This document shows, piece by piece, positions 41,967 through 53,639 of a stretch of DNA of 64,000 nt (position 1 is its first letter; the number at the start of each line of letters is the position of its first letter). The notes under the pieces are model-generated. The model was not told the DNA's origin, did not search any database, and saw only the letters and a list, made by a program, of their open reading frames with translations. The DNA is from Sambucus nigra (taxonomy: Eukaryota > Streptophyta > Magnoliopsida > Dipsacales > Adoxaceae). The translations under genes were made by a program, and so were the position numbers. The stretch lies in NCBI GenBank assembly GCA_949130495.1, contig OX422207.1, positions 786,274,384-786,338,383 on the forward strand, read 5' to 3'.

Positions 41967-44664
41967 AGTAGCCCCAGATGTAAAAGAGGCCTACGATATT
42001 TGTGACTTAGTTAGACACCCTACCGAGGAATGCCCCGCACTCCCTGGTCTCAAGGGGGTCATTATCGATCAAGCCAACTCCATGGGAGCATTTCGAAAGA
42101 CTTACTCCAACAACCTCTATGGTGATAACCCCCCTTATAACCCAAATGATAAAATGATAAATACTCTATTTTCATGGAAGAACACGTAGAATGTTGGATT
42201 TCTAGGGACGAGAAACCAACCCATAAATCCACCACCTCAACACCAGTATCAACCCCCACCGTAATATCATTAATAATCTCTTATAAATATTCATTAGGTA
42301 GCATACCTACCACCCCCACAAAATGGCCATTGAAAAGCCTCAATTTGTGAACCAAAGACTGAACCAACTGGAATAGTTTGTCTATGCACAATCTTCACAA
42401 ATGCCACAAATGGCCCAAGTAATACAAAAAACTTTAACGTAATTGGTTCAAAACCAACAAAGAGGTAACAAAGCTCATCTCCCTACTCAAACCCAACACA
42501 ATCTAAAGGGATAAATGGGAATTGAGGGGTCCAACCCCAATGAGACCCATACTGAGCATGCAAAGGGTATCATTACCTTACACAATGGCAAAGCGATCGA
42601 TAATTGTGTCTTAAGGCCACCTCCAAAATAAGTTATTCCAAAATACTCCTTGGTAAAATCCATTGACCCAATGGAGGCAGGGCCTTAAAAACCATGAGAG
42701 TTAGACAATGAAATATCCACCGAGGGAGAAGAGTCTACTCGTGATTCCAACCCTATAATTCCAAAGCATGCACCTTTTCCTTGGAGAATCACACAAAAAA
42801 TGGATAAAGTCGCTAATGAAGGGTTCTTGGAACTCTTTACGCAAGTGAAAATGAATGTTCCATTACTTGAGGTAACTAAACACGTTCCCCAATATTCTAA
42901 TTTCCTCAAAGACTTACAAATAATTAAGCGAAATCAAAATTGGCAAAAGAAGATATATATGGCGGCACAAGCAAGCTTTATTATCACCAACCAGCTTGCT
43001 CCAAAGTTTAAAGATTTCAGATGCCCTACAATTGTGTGCATAATTAGGGATCGAAAGATTGATCGTGCGCTCCTTGACTTAGGTGCTAGCATTAACCTTC
43101 TTTCATATTTCGTATATTTGGAGTTGTTAAAGAGACAAAAGTCACTCTACAACTTGCCAATCAATCCACCAGGGTGCCTCGTGAAATTGTGGAAGATGTT
43201 ATTATCCAAGTTAATTCATTATACTATGCAATGGATTTCATTATTTTGGACACACAACTCGTTGAAAAATAGAGTTCTAAAATCCCTATAATCTTTGGAC
43301 GGCCATTCATGGCCACTGTTAATGTCAATATCAACTGCAGGAATGCGGTGATGAAATTATCTTTTGATAACATGATTGTAAAGGTGATTATTTTCTCTCT
43401 CCTAAAGCAACCTAGTTGCTCCGATGAGGAAGAAATTGATACTGTTGATTCTATAGAGACAATTATGCAGGAATAATTTGACCTCTTTTGTTTTAAAGAC
43501 ACTTTAGAGGCATGAATTTATAACTCTTTGAATGGTGATTTGAGGAGTAATGAGTCTAAAGGAAATAAATTACTCACTTCAAGTTCTTATTTACTAAGTG
43601 ATGTGATTAGGGAAAATTATTGTGCCCTCGAGCATAGTGGGGAGGAGTTTTTTTATAAAGGATTCAACATCACGGAAGAGAACCCTACAATTGAGGATAG
43701 TGATGGGGTTATTAATGAGTCAATGTGAGTATCCCATTTTAAAAAATTACCCCAAAGAAAGACATTATGTTTCCCCTCTAGTATATTAATTTTAACACTT
43801 GAGCTCAAATAATTACCAAAAGAGATCAAGTATGCATTTTGGGAAAGTATGAACATTCTTTGGATCATAATTTCTTCAATCCCGACGCCTGTCAGGAATC
43901 GGTTCTTTTAAGCATGTTAAAAAGACATAAGAATGCCATAGGGTGTTGCATTGCTGAATTGAATGGGATCAGTCCCTCCGTTTACACCCATAGCATTTAC
44001 CTGGAAGTTGATGCCAAGTATAACCACCAAATGCAGAGACGGTTAAACCTGAATATGAGTAAGATTGTAATGGCAGAGGTAATCAAGATTTTGAATATTG
44101 GGATTATCTATCTTATTTTCTATAGCAAATTGGTGAGCCCAACCCAGGAGGTGCCAAATAAATCTGGCATTAAAGTCATAAAGAATGTCGATAATGACCT
44201 TATTCCATTTCATGTTCCTATCGGATGTCGTGTATGAATTAACTATCGTTAGCTTAACATGGATATAAGGAAAGATTATTTTTCTCTACTCTTTCTCTAT
44301 CAAACTTTAGAAAGGGTAGCCGATCACAAGTTTTACTATTTTCTTAATGAAAACAGCCCATGAGGATCAAGAAAATACCATTTTCACTTGCTTATATGGC
44401 ACCTTTGCCTTCTGGAGAAAGTCCTTTGGACTCTGTAATGCACCATTAACATTTCAATGATGCATACTGAGTATTTTTAATAATTTGGTGGAAGACATTG
44501 TTGAAGTATTCATGGACGAGTTCAGCGTGTTTGGTAACTCTTATGATGTTGGTCTAATGAACCTTGAGCCTATGCTATAAAGATCTGTTGAAAAGAATAT
44601 GGTTCTCAACTGGGAAAATTGTCCCTTCATGGTGATAAAAGGGATTATCCTGGGCCATATTGTA
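41967..44664 (+). mobile_element. Athila-type fragment: end of gag, protease, part of RT
   Basis: Plus strand, no LTRs. Gag end: HPTEECPALPGLKGVIIDQANSMGAF. Protease region: FRCPTIVCIIRDRKIDRALLDLGASINLLSYFVY, with DLGAS as usual for Athila, then IIFGRPFMATVNVNIN. RT N-terminus near 44230-44660: FHVPIGCRV, DHKFYYFL, FWRKSFGLCNAPLTFQ and, after more shifts, GHIVSH at the end. Numerous stops. Both ends are abrupt: the left joins E5 antisense sequence at about 41966, and the right ends in RT where the E6 primer-binding site begins. Confidence 0.85.
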
Positions 44665-44684
44665 TCCCATAGACAGCACCAATC
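44665..44684 (-). other. Primer-binding-site sequence left of the E6 LTR
   Basis: Minus strand GATTGGTGCTGTCTATGGGA directly after the LTR. It matches the N site at 17 of 20 and the E4 site at 16 of 20 bases, mostly C/T or G/A differences. A site here means that this LTR has element interior on both sides. Confidence 0.8.
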
Positions 44685-45192
44685 AGTTGATGTCAAAATC
44701 TGGTAATTGATTTTACAATACCAATTTCATTATCATAGATAAATTGTGAGAGAAAAATAACCAGACACGAAAGTATTTAAGTGGTTAGCTATGAGGAAAT
44801 CCTATGTCCACTATAGTTGTCTTATTATTGATGATTATAAAAAACTAGGTATCCTTGCAAGAATGACCTTGTACTTTTCTCTCCTACCTTTTGTGAAAGG
44901 CATACAATGTATTTATTGTGATCTGGAGATCAAGGGTTAGAATGCCTTTATATATTTAAGCATTTACACCCTTACATAATAAATGTGAAGGTTGATAGTC
45001 TTGAGAACATGTATAATGACTCTAGATTATTCCCCATATGGTGACTATTTGTCTACTTTGATGCTTTATATTCTCTAGGTTGGTCGGTCTGTTAGCCGAC
45101 CAAGTGACTGCTGACTATGATTGTTACCACATAAGGAGACAAGTGTCTATTTCTAATTGTTCCACGTAGATAGATCATTCCAGGCATCAACA
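44685..45192 (-). repeat. E6 LTR (508 bp), flanked by PPT and PBS
   Basis: Plus-strand ends are AGTTGATGTC (expected TGTTGATG) and GGCATCAACA. The right neighbour on the minus strand is a polypurine tract (ATTGTGGGTTTC) and the left neighbour a primer-binding site. It shares blocks with the E5 LTR and holds a decayed GTGGTTAGC...TCCTATGTCCAC version of the motif found in the N and E4 LTRs. Confidence 0.85.
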
Positions 45193-45473
45193 GAAACCCA
45201 CAATACTTTATTATTGATATTTTGTTGAATGGATGGAGTATGAGCCTTGTAGAGTTGATCGACAGTATTTCCCAGCTTTAATCGACAGTCGACTTACAGG
45301 ACTTGTAAATTATTCCATGGCTTGATTACTTAACGGAAGTTTTTTGAATAATTTAAAATTTGGCGAATCACCAAAGGGTATATTGGTATTTTATCGCCTT
45401 TAGAGCTATGAAATCGTCAGAATGTTAATCGTCAATACATTTAATCATTACTGTCATCGATTTCTAGGCAAGT

Positions 45474-45481
45474 TATAAAAG
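45474..45481 (+). promoter_or_regulatory. Probable TATA box of E6 antisense gene aORF1
   Basis: TATAAAAG in the context CAAGTTATAAAAGACGA lies 168 bp upstream of the ATG. In E4 the equivalent CAAGGTATTTAAGCGTC (minus strand, 58386-58379) lies 173 bp upstream of its ATG. Conservation of place and surroundings in two otherwise diverged copies suggests a real core promoter. Its function is inferred. Confidence 0.6.
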
Positions 45482-45641
45482 ACGAGATTTTTTTATCGAT
45501 TTCTGCACCAAAAATTTTCAAACTTCGAACTCTCTTTCGTCTCCAAGTTTTCATTCTGCATCCATCTTCACCATCGTTCTTGCTTCCTCCATCACTCTCT
45601 CTGTAATATTTTTTCCTCCCTTTTCTTTCTTTTCTTTAAAC

Positions 45642-46154
45642 ATGGTGTACATCGTTCATGCGGATTCTTTAGAAGATTTTAGGCAGGAAAGAAATATCCT
45701 TAAGTGGGTAGATTTAAAAATGGATGTTCCTCCAGTTGACGTTCTATCACTAGCTGAAGGTCACTGAATTCCCTCTTTGTTCATAGTTGAATATGGTGTT
45801 ACTTTCCCTCCCAATCATTTTTCCCTTGAGTTTTGTCAATATTTTGATATTGTTCCTGCCAAAGTAGCCCCCAATACATAGAGGGTAGTGAATGGGATTT
45901 ACAGACTTAATCAAATTCATGGGACCCATATTGGTATTCCTGAACTGATGTTCTACTATAAATGGGCCATTACCAGTGACAGTATGTATTATTTAAAGAT
46001 AGGTTTGCTAATAGGGCATTGGTAGTCAATCCGCCAGACTCTAACAAAGATTACTTTGATTACGGAGTAATTGTTCAGAATTGATAACATGCTCCTCTCC
46101 AAAGAGGAGAAGTATATGATGGTCCCCAGTGTCCCCAATAGGGACAAGGCATAA
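45642..46154 (+). pseudogene. E6 antisense gene aORF1, exon 1 (PF04195-like)
   Basis: From ATG 45642: MVYIVHADSLEDFRQ, then SLAEGH*IPSLFIVEYGVTFPPN, SLEFCQYFDIVPAKVAPNT*RVVNGIYRLNQIHGTHIGIPEL. It matches E4 exon 1 along its length. The two stops (TGA near 45766 and TAG near 45880) stand at Trp codons of E4. The family resemblance is to plant 'putative gypsy type transposon' proteins (Pfam PF04195), whose function is unknown. The donor is near AATAA-GTTGTA at 46155. Confidence 0.75.
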
Positions 46155-46237
46155 GTTGTAGAACTTTTATTTTTATTTTTCATCTAGTTAGTTGTTTGAT
46201 GATATGCCGACTAACATTTTTGTCTTATTTTTGTGTA

Positions 46238-46636
46238 GTTGATAGTAAGACAAAATGTCCCAAGGAGGGGGATATCAAACTAGATAAACTTAAATTTTTG
46301 TGGGCCATTCATCAGAGGGTTAGTGAAGAACACCCAAGGTCAGTCTCCTATTTGCTAAATTACAGGAGCTCCATTACTTCATTTGTTTCTAGGCCAACTG
46401 TTGTAATACCTTCAGTTCCTATTAATACGGAAGAAGAGCCAATTCCCACTTCTTTCATTGAGGATTCTGTTGGAGTTGAGAAGAATTTTATGACTTCTTC
46501 TTCGTTTAAATCGTTGGACATCTCTATTATTCCTACTTCACCACTAGCAGGCATGGGTAAGAGGAAAATCTCCAATTTGATGGAAGGGCCACTTTCCCCT
46601 TATGCTAAGAAGAATACAAAGAAAATTGTTGCCCAG
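46238..46636 (+). pseudogene. E6 aORF1 exon 2, first part
   Basis: The acceptor is TTTTTGTGTAG before TTGATAGTAAG, the same junction as in E4 (TTATTTGCAG / TTGATAGTAAA). It encodes VDSKTKCPKEGDIKLDKLKFLWAIHQRVSEEHPRSVSYLLNYRS, aligned to E4 VDSKRKCPKEEDV...WSLHQSVADEHIRSASYLLQYKS. It is cut at 46636 by the unclassified insertion and resumes at 61760. Confidence 0.75.
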
Positions 46637-47007
46637 ATATTAACTCAAGAGGGGGGGTGAATTGAGTTAAGCAAACTTTTTATGACTTTAATTACTAATT
46701 AAATAGATATTTTTTTTAAGTACTTAAATCTAAAAATCAGATTAATAACACAAATAAAATTGTAAAGTTCACAAATTAATTTATTCAAGATAAATTACTG
46801 ATTTTAATACCCACTAAATAAATTATCAAGTTTATTTTATAATATTATTTTATATTCTGAAATTTAATCTGAAGTGATTATCACAATATTGTTAAATAAG
46901 TACAACAAATTAATTACACAAGTAGTATTTCAAGCTTATAAGATCCAATCAAATTTATAACTAATTTTCGTAAATAATAAAGATTAAAATTCTGAGATTA
47001 ATTGAAT

Positions 47008-47012
47008 ATTAC
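47008..47012. repeat. E4 target-site duplication ATTAC, left copy
   Basis: ATTAC precedes the E4 5' LTR and follows the 3' LTR at 59234-59238. Confidence 0.92.
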
Positions 47013-47604
47013 TGTTAATACCAAATTTAGTCTGCTGACATGGCTCAATTAAGTGAAGACACGTGGCAACCTACATGGCAACAACAAACACTTCCGAGGA
47101 ACTCAGACGCTCCGAGGACCATACTATAACTAGGAACACTGCTTCCCCGAGGAACTCACACGCTCCGAGGAGCAAGAACTCTCCGAGGAACTCTTGAGCA
47201 CCGAGAAGCTTAGGCGGTCCGAGCAACTCAGGCGGTCTGAGCTGCACCTCGAACAAAGCATTAATAGCTGGATAACCAACAGTTTAACTATTCATTAAAT
47301 GCTTATCATTCATACGCACACGCTTAAGGGGCATTGAATGTATTACCCTTTCATATGTACATCATTTAATGTATTACCCTTTCACATTACAGCCTCAGGG
47401 CTATAAATACATTGTACAATCCTCATTGTAATGGGATCGGAATTTCTTGATAGAACTTGTAATCAAGAAATCCCAAACACTCAGCAATAACATAACAGTG
47501 GACGTAGGCCATTCTTATAAGGCTGAACCACTTTAAAAATTCTTTGTCTCATTTATTTATCTGTGATTGAATAATTAGATGTGATCTAATTTTTTACATC
47601 AACA
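47013..47604 (+). repeat. E4 5' LTR (592 bp) with TATA box
   Basis: Starts TGTTAATACC (the 3' LTR has TGTTGATACC) and ends TACATCAACA. GGCTATAAATACATTG has TATAAATA at 47402-47409, a likely promoter. Upstream are scattered CTCCGAGGA phrases. Downstream is GTGGACGTAGGCC...GGCTGAACCAC. Confidence 0.95.
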
Positions 47605-47626
47605 GATTGGCGTCGTCTGTGGGAAC
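47605..47626 (+). other. E4 primer-binding site
   Basis: GATTGGCGTCGTCTGTGGGA immediately after the LTR; one of the GGCGCCGT (tRNA-Asp-like) sites common in Tat/Athila elements, with C to T at one position. Confidence 0.88.
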
Positions 47627-47667
47627 GACTGGTAACATCGTTTTTCATCAAAAACAATTCATCATCA

Positions 47668-49347
47668 ATGGCTGATATTCCACAATCCAGCAATCGAAAC
47701 GCTGGAAGCCCTCCAAATCCATCTGCTCCGCCAAATATTTCAGATCTGACTGGAATAATGACAAATCTGGCTCAGGGCCAGACCGTCATGCAAAAAACTA
47801 TGCGACAACTCATACAAACCCTCCATGGTGGTGCACCAACTCATTCATGACTGCGGAGTATTCAAAGAACCACCCGTGCGCCTTCTTCACGTACTAGGCG
47901 TACTAATTCATATCGCGATGAGGAGTCTGAAGATTTTTCTTATCAACCTGGATGAACTTCGTCAGTGCGAGCCACAGATACTGAACAACGTATCACTCTC
48001 TCTCTAGAAAGGACTAGTGAGCTAGAGAGGTTAAGCAGGGTATCACCTTTTAATCGATTAGGACCTAGAAGGAGTAAAAGTCCTCCTAGGTCCCCATCGA
48101 GGAGTTTTCGACGACCATCAGATTTAAGGGAAGGATCTGCCCAGTCGCGACCAGCTGCTCGTCAAGATAGATCCCAGGAAGCCACCTCAACGCGATCAGT
48201 TGCTCGAACCAACAGGCCCGAGGAAGGAAATGATGCATGGAAAGGCTCTATTCAAAGGCTGGAGGATAGATTAGGGGAAATGGCTAAAGCCAAGAACCCT
48301 CTACAATGAACCTTTGTTCAAGGAACACCTTTTGTCCAGGCCATTGTAGATTTTTCAACACCATCAAAGTTCAAAGCACCTGTTGTGACTCCCAAATATG
48401 ATGGAAAGACTGACCATGTCCTTCATATAGAACAATACCAAGCTGCAGCCGACATCTATGTTGTTCCAGATGAGATGATATGCAGAGCATTCTCGGGAAC
48501 TCTTACCGGATCTGCTCAAATATGGTATAATAATCTTCCTCTGGGTAAGATCTCAACTTTTCTTCAACTGGTCGAGTTATTCATTGGGAATTTCTATTTT
48601 GGGGCAAAGCCAGTTAAACGAGTAGCACATTTGTTAAGTGTTAGACAAAAGGCTGGTGAGAGTACCAGAGATTATATAACTCATTTTAATAACAAGAAAC
48701 TCGAGTTCATTGACTATGAGGAGAAGACAGCGATTACTGCTTTGATGAGTGAACTACTGCCCAACAAGTTGTACTACACTTTGGCCAAAGATCCACCTAG
48801 AACCATATCAGATCTGATGGGAAAAGCTTCCAAGATTATGAATGTCGAGGAGGCTATGGCTGCGAAGAAGAGCATGGATGCCAAAGAAACCAAGGTAGAA
48901 GGTGATAAAGCTAAGAGGAAAGAGCATAAGAACAATGGTAATGACAAACAGTCGAAAACTAGGTCGGTGTGGGATGTAATGAAGAAATATGATAATTATA
49001 CTCCTTTGAAGAAGGATATCAACCATGTTCTAGAAGAAATCAAAAACAACGAGGAGTTAAACTGGCCAGAGAAAATGAAGGCAGATCCTGATAAGAGGAA
49101 TAAGGCGAAGTATTGCGAGTTTCATAAAGATCATGGCCATATGACCAAAAATTGCATAGCTCTTCAAAATGAGATTGAAACACTCATCAGACGAGGAAAG
49201 CTGTCAAAGTATGTCGATCGTGGAAGTGAAAGAAGAAACAGCGACCGAACAAGAGAGAGGTCTAGATCTCCTCATCGAGCAGAGAAGACCAAGAAAAGAA
49301 ACCATGAAGTTGATCCAGAAGACGACCCCGATCTTCCTAAGAGACCA
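47668..49347 (+). pseudogene. gag: E4 gag
   Basis: Start MADIPQSSNRN at 47668, about 60 bp after the LTR. An N-terminal low-complexity part with many Arg and Ser (PRRSKSPPRSPSRSFRR) is followed by the Gag core VVTPKYDGKTDHVLHIEQY, GTLTGSAQIWYNNLP, LFIGNFYFGAKPVKRVAHLL and ESTRDYITHF. The zinc-binding motif YCEFHKDHGHMTKNC near 49108-49156 is of the C-x2-H type usual in Tat elements. Three TGA stops (47848, about 47953, 48307), each consistent with CGA to TGA, break an otherwise constant frame shared with pol. Confidence 0.9.
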
Positions 49348-50100
49348 AGGCAGCCAGAACGAGAGGTATTTTCAATACGATTTGGGTCATTTGACTGTAA
49401 TGTTATAACAGGTGGAGATGCAAGAGGTGGAGACCTTACTGCAGAGAGAAAAGCTTACCTCTGTGAGGCTCAAGCTTGCTCGTACATTCAACGAATAAAT
49501 TTAGCTGAGGAGGATTGCCCGAGAAAGGTGAACAAAGAGAAATTGGTCATTGGTTTCTTAAAGAATGACCTTGCAGGTGTTCTATATCCTCATGATGACC
49601 CATTGGTGATCAAGATGAGAATGAAGGAAGTAATAATTTCAAGAGTACTGGTCGAAATTGGTAGCTCGACATACATCATGTTCTACTCGTGCTTCGATAG
49701 TTTAAATCTAAAACTATCTCAATTGGAACCTTATCATAGACCCCTCATCGGTTTTGCTGGCGAGAAAGTATTTCCACTTGGGACGATCAATTTGGATATA
49801 TTCATTGGTACATGGCCTGCTTGTCGAACAGAAAGAATACGCTTTTTCGTGAAGGATAAGAATGTTTAATCATCATACAATATCATCATGGGAAGAGTAG
49901 GATTGAAGAAATTCGAGGCTGTACCATCTGCAGTGCATCAGTGCCTAAAATTTCCAACAAATTTTGGAGTAGGAGTTGTGAAAGGTGATCAGAAAGTAGC
50001 TCGAGAATGCTATTATTCATCCACCGAGCAAGAGGAACTGGAAGAATCAAGGAGAAAGACTAGTGCCTATCAAGTGGATAAAGGTGCAGAAATTAAAACA
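49348..50100 (+). pseudogene. pol: E4 protease region
   Basis: FDCNVITGGDARGGDLTAERKAYL leads to the active site RVLVEIGSSTYIMFY. Where E5 has VDNGSS, E4 has VEIGSS: GAA at 49654-49656 replaces the catalytic Asp codon and the next residue is also changed, so the enzyme is probably dead. The flap and C-terminal part (YHRPLIGFAGEKVFPLG, IIMGRVGLKKFEAV) are clear. A single TAA at 49867-49869 interrupts the frame. Confidence 0.85.
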
Positions 50101-51816
50101 TTGGATCCTAGAGATGAGTCTCAACTCGTGAAGGGTCAAGTGGTGGAAGCTACTGAAAACATCATTCTGGACGACGAGCACCCTGAACGAACAACTCAAA
50201 TAGGTTCGTCGTTGGAAGCCTCACTAAAACAGGAATTCATAACTTTCCTCATAAGCAGAAAACAAACTTTTGCGTGGAGTCACGAAGATATACCTGGGAT
50301 AGACCCAAATTTCTTATGTCACGAACTCAATGTGAATAAGGAGATCAAGCTTATGAAGCAGAGAAGAAGAGTATTCAGTCCCGAGAAGAATCAATCCATA
50401 CAGGAGGAAGTCGAGAAGCTCCAGAAAGCTTGTTTCATTGAAGATGTTAAATATCCAGATTGGTTAGCCAATGTGGTGATGGTAAAGAAGAAAAACAACA
50501 AGTGGAGGATGTGTGTAGACTTCACCGACCTCAACAAAGCATGCCCAAAGGATCACTTTCCACTGCCCCGAAATGATCAACTAGTGGATGCTACCTCGGG
50601 ACACGAGTTGCTGAGCTTCATGGATGCTTATTCTAGTTACAATCAGATTAAAATGAAACCTGAAGACAGGGAGAGTACTTCTTTCATTACCCCTAGGGGA
50701 ACTTATTATTATAATGTTATGACTTTTGGTTTGAAAAATGCAGGTGCGACATATCAGCGGCTGATGAACAAGGTCTTTACTAAACAAATCAGTTGCAATA
50801 TGGAAGTCTATGTTGACGATATGCTGACAAAGAGCAAGAAAGCTGTCGATCATCTAGTTGACTTAAGTCAGACTTTTGATCAACTGGATAAATATCAAAT
50901 GAAGCTGAACCCGACGAAGTGCACATTTGGAGTACAAGAAGGCATGTTCCTCGGGTACATTGTCAATCAGCGAGGCATTGAGGCAAATCCTGAAAAGATC
51001 AAAGCTCTATTAGGGCTGCGATCTCCAACGACGAAGAAGGAAGTACAGAGTCTTACAGGACGAGTTGCAGCCCTCAACAGATTTGTATCACGAGCAACTG
51101 ATAGATGTCTCCCATTCTTCAAGACACTTCGAAAGACTTTTGAGTGGAACGATGAATGTGAGAAGGCTTTTCAAGACTTGAAGAAATACTTGGGAGCACC
51201 TCCACTGTTGTCCAGGCCAGTGATGGGAGAAAAATTATACTTATATCTTGCAGTGTCCGAGAATGCAGTTAGCTTGGCGTTGATCAGAGTGGAGAATGGA
51301 GTGCAAAAACCAATTTACTACACAAGCAAGGCCTTCCGAGGAGCAGAAATCAGATATCCAAAGCTGGAAAAGTTAGCACTGGCGTTGATTAAGGCAAGTA
51401 CAATAATGAGGCCATACTTCCAGGCTCGTACCATAGTAGTATATACTGATATGCCATTGAGGCAAGCCCTTCATAAACCAGAAAAATCAGGGAGATTGAT
51501 GTACTGGGCAATAGAGCTCGGTGAATATGATATAGTTTATGAACCCAGATCATCGCTAAAAGGGCAGGCTGTAGCAGATTTTATAGCAGAGTTCACCTAT
51601 CCTGATATCCCCAAGGAGAAAAAGTTGTTCGCTGATCAACCCGTGGATGTTACAGGATCATCAAACATAAGCTCAGACCAACTCCGATTGGTAAAAGGGC
51701 AAGTGGATGTTACAGGATCATCAAATTCGAGCTCAGACCAACTCTGGTTGGTAAAAGGGCAAGAAAAGATGATCGACGAAGAGCGAGAAATATCAGGGGA
51801 AGATGAAAGGAAGTAA
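50101..51816 (+). pseudogene. pol: E4 reverse transcriptase and RNase H
   Basis: RT motifs in order: FIEDVKYPDWLANVVMVKKKNNKWRMCVDFTDLNKACPKDHFPLP, FMDAYSSYNQIKMKPEDRE, VMTFGLKNAGATYQRLMNKVF, catalytic VYVDDMLTKSK (YVDD at 50809-50820), GMFLGYIVNQRGIEANPEKI. RNase H: YLYLAVSENAVSLALI, YYTSKAFRGAEIRYPKLEKLALALI, VYTDMPLRQALHKPEKSGRL, GQAVADFIAEF. A linker follows with VDVTGSSNISSDQLRLVKGQ duplicated in tandem (60 bp, 51643-51762), then a TAA at 51814-51816. All RT catalytic residues are present. Confidence 0.93.
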
Positions 51817-51827
51817 CAAATATTTCA

Positions 51828-52248
51828 CCGAGGAACTCTGACAGATCAGAAATTTGAAGACGAGTTACCTATATGGAGGCTATATGTAGATGGCTCATCT
51901 TGCACTACAGGATGTGGCGCAGGGATAATTTTGAGCACTCTGGACGATGTCGACATGGAATACGCTCTACGATTCCAATTCAAAGCTTCCAATAATGAGG
52001 CTGAGTATGAGTCCATGATTGCAGGTCTTAATTTGGTAAAAATTATGGAGGCACAGCAGGTTATTGTCTTCAGTGATTCTCAATTGATTGTAAATCAAAT
52101 ATTGGGAGTATATGTAGTTAAAGGAGAATTTATGATCAGATATCATGCAAAGGCAAAGGAGTTGGTGTCAGAATTTGCTGCTATTCAGCTGGTCAGAATA
52201 CCAAGAATGGAGAATGCGAGAGCAGATGCCCTAGCTCGATTAGCATGA
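51828..52248 (+). pseudogene. pol: E4 second RNase H (aRNH)
   Basis: FHRGTLSDQKFEDELPIWRL, then YVDGSSCTTGCGAGIIL, FQFKASNNEAEYESMIAGL, VIVFSDSQLIVNQILGVYVVKGE and ENARADALARLA: the four acidic positions of RNase H are present. An extra RNase H after the classical one is the mark of the Tat lineage. It ends at a TGA (52246-52248) that stands where N has Ser (LARLASATR). Confidence 0.9.
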
Positions 52249-53578
52249 GCTACTCGTACCGAGCTACGGCGAACAATCCCAATTGAAGTTTTAGCTGGTC
52301 GGAGTATTGATGAAGATCTGACGATGAACTTTATTACCCTTGATTTAGGACCATCTTGGATGGATCCCATCAGGGCATATATTGAGGAAGGAGAATTACC
52401 AATTAACAAGCTCGCAGCAAAGAAATTGAAGTTTAAAGTTGCTCGCTATGTATTAACTAACGGTATTTTATATAGACGAGGAATTATGGCAGGTCTGCAG
52501 AGATGTATGCATCCCACCGAGGTGAAAGATTTAATTGAAGAGGTCCATGAAGGGTCCTATGGAGCCCATGTAGCAGGTCGGACACTCTTGCAAAGGATGA
52601 TGATGCAGGGAAACTACTGGCCGACGATGAGAGCTGATTGTATAGCATATGCCAAAAAATGTAACAAGTGCCAGCGCTTTTCCTCCATCCGAAGGACTCC
52701 ACAAGCATTGTTGACACCCATCACTTCCCCCTGTCCATTTTCCATGTGGGGAATAGATTTGGTCGGGCCACTACCAACGACCAGAGGAAGGTTCAAATAC
52801 CTCGTCGTCGCAGTGGATTATTTTACTAAGTGGGTAGAAGCTGAGCCTCTCATCAATATGACGTACGACAAGGTGTACCAATTTGTTTGGAAGAACATCA
52901 TTTATCGATATGGTCTTCCTCATGCCTTCATCACAGACCATAGAACACAATTTGATAACGAGGAGTTCGCTGCTTATTGCCATCAGTCAAATATTTTGAA
53001 AGTCCACTCAGCACCAGGCCATCCTCAAAGCAATGGACAAACTGAAGTGACTAGTAGAACGGTGCTAAATGGCTTGAAGAAAAGACTGGATGATGCAAAA
53101 GCGAATTGAATCAACGAGCTACAATCAGTACTCTGGGCTTACCGAACTACTCCCCGAGTAGCAACCGGAGAATCACCATATATGCTGGCGTTTGGAAGTG
53201 AAGATGTTATACCTGCCGAGTTGGGCCTCCCAACACACAGGGTACTGAATTTCAATTCCCCTGTCAGCGACTTAATGAGAAGATTGGATTTAGACATGCT
53301 CGAAGAAGTTAGAGAAGAAGCAACCATTAGAAATGCTGCTTACCAGCAACGAACAACTTTGTTCTACAACAAGAGAGTAAAGAAGTGCGACCTGAAAGAA
53401 GGAGACTATGTGCTGAAGAAAGTAATTCAAAAGCACAATAAGCTGGAGGTTAAATTCGCATGGACCATACCGAGTTACAGAAGTTGTTCGACCAGGAACT
53501 TACCAAATAGCAACTTTAGAAGGGGAGGAGTTTAAGAATGCATGGAACGCAGAGCACCTACACAAGTATTATCAGTGA
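52249..53578 (+). pseudogene. pol: E4 integrase
   Basis: TLDLGPSWMDPIRAYIEEGEL, LIEEVHEGSYGAHVAGRTLLQ, YWPTMRADCIAYAKKCNKCQ (HHCC finger), MWGIDLVGPLP (first Asp), FITDHRTQFDNEEF (second Asp), HSAPGHPQSNGQTE (Glu), WAYRTTPRVATGESPYMLAFG, LKEGDYVLKKVIQKHNKL. A TGA at 53107-53109 replaces a Trp codon of E5. A small deletion near 53455 shifts the frame; the shifted frame reads on to TGA at 53576-53578. The C-terminus has no chromodomain. Confidence 0.92.
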
Positions 53579-53639
53579 TGAATAAAATGAAGATATTCTG
53601 CCGAATTCTTTCTTTTTATTGAAATTTTTTCGGGGAATA

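Noticed and set aside
44665..44684. The primer-binding-site sequence as simply the continuation of Athila RT
   Set aside because: GHIVSH followed by RQHQSVD could be forced to align, but 17 of 20 bases match the N site exactly next to an LTR end, so a primer-binding site is the better reading.
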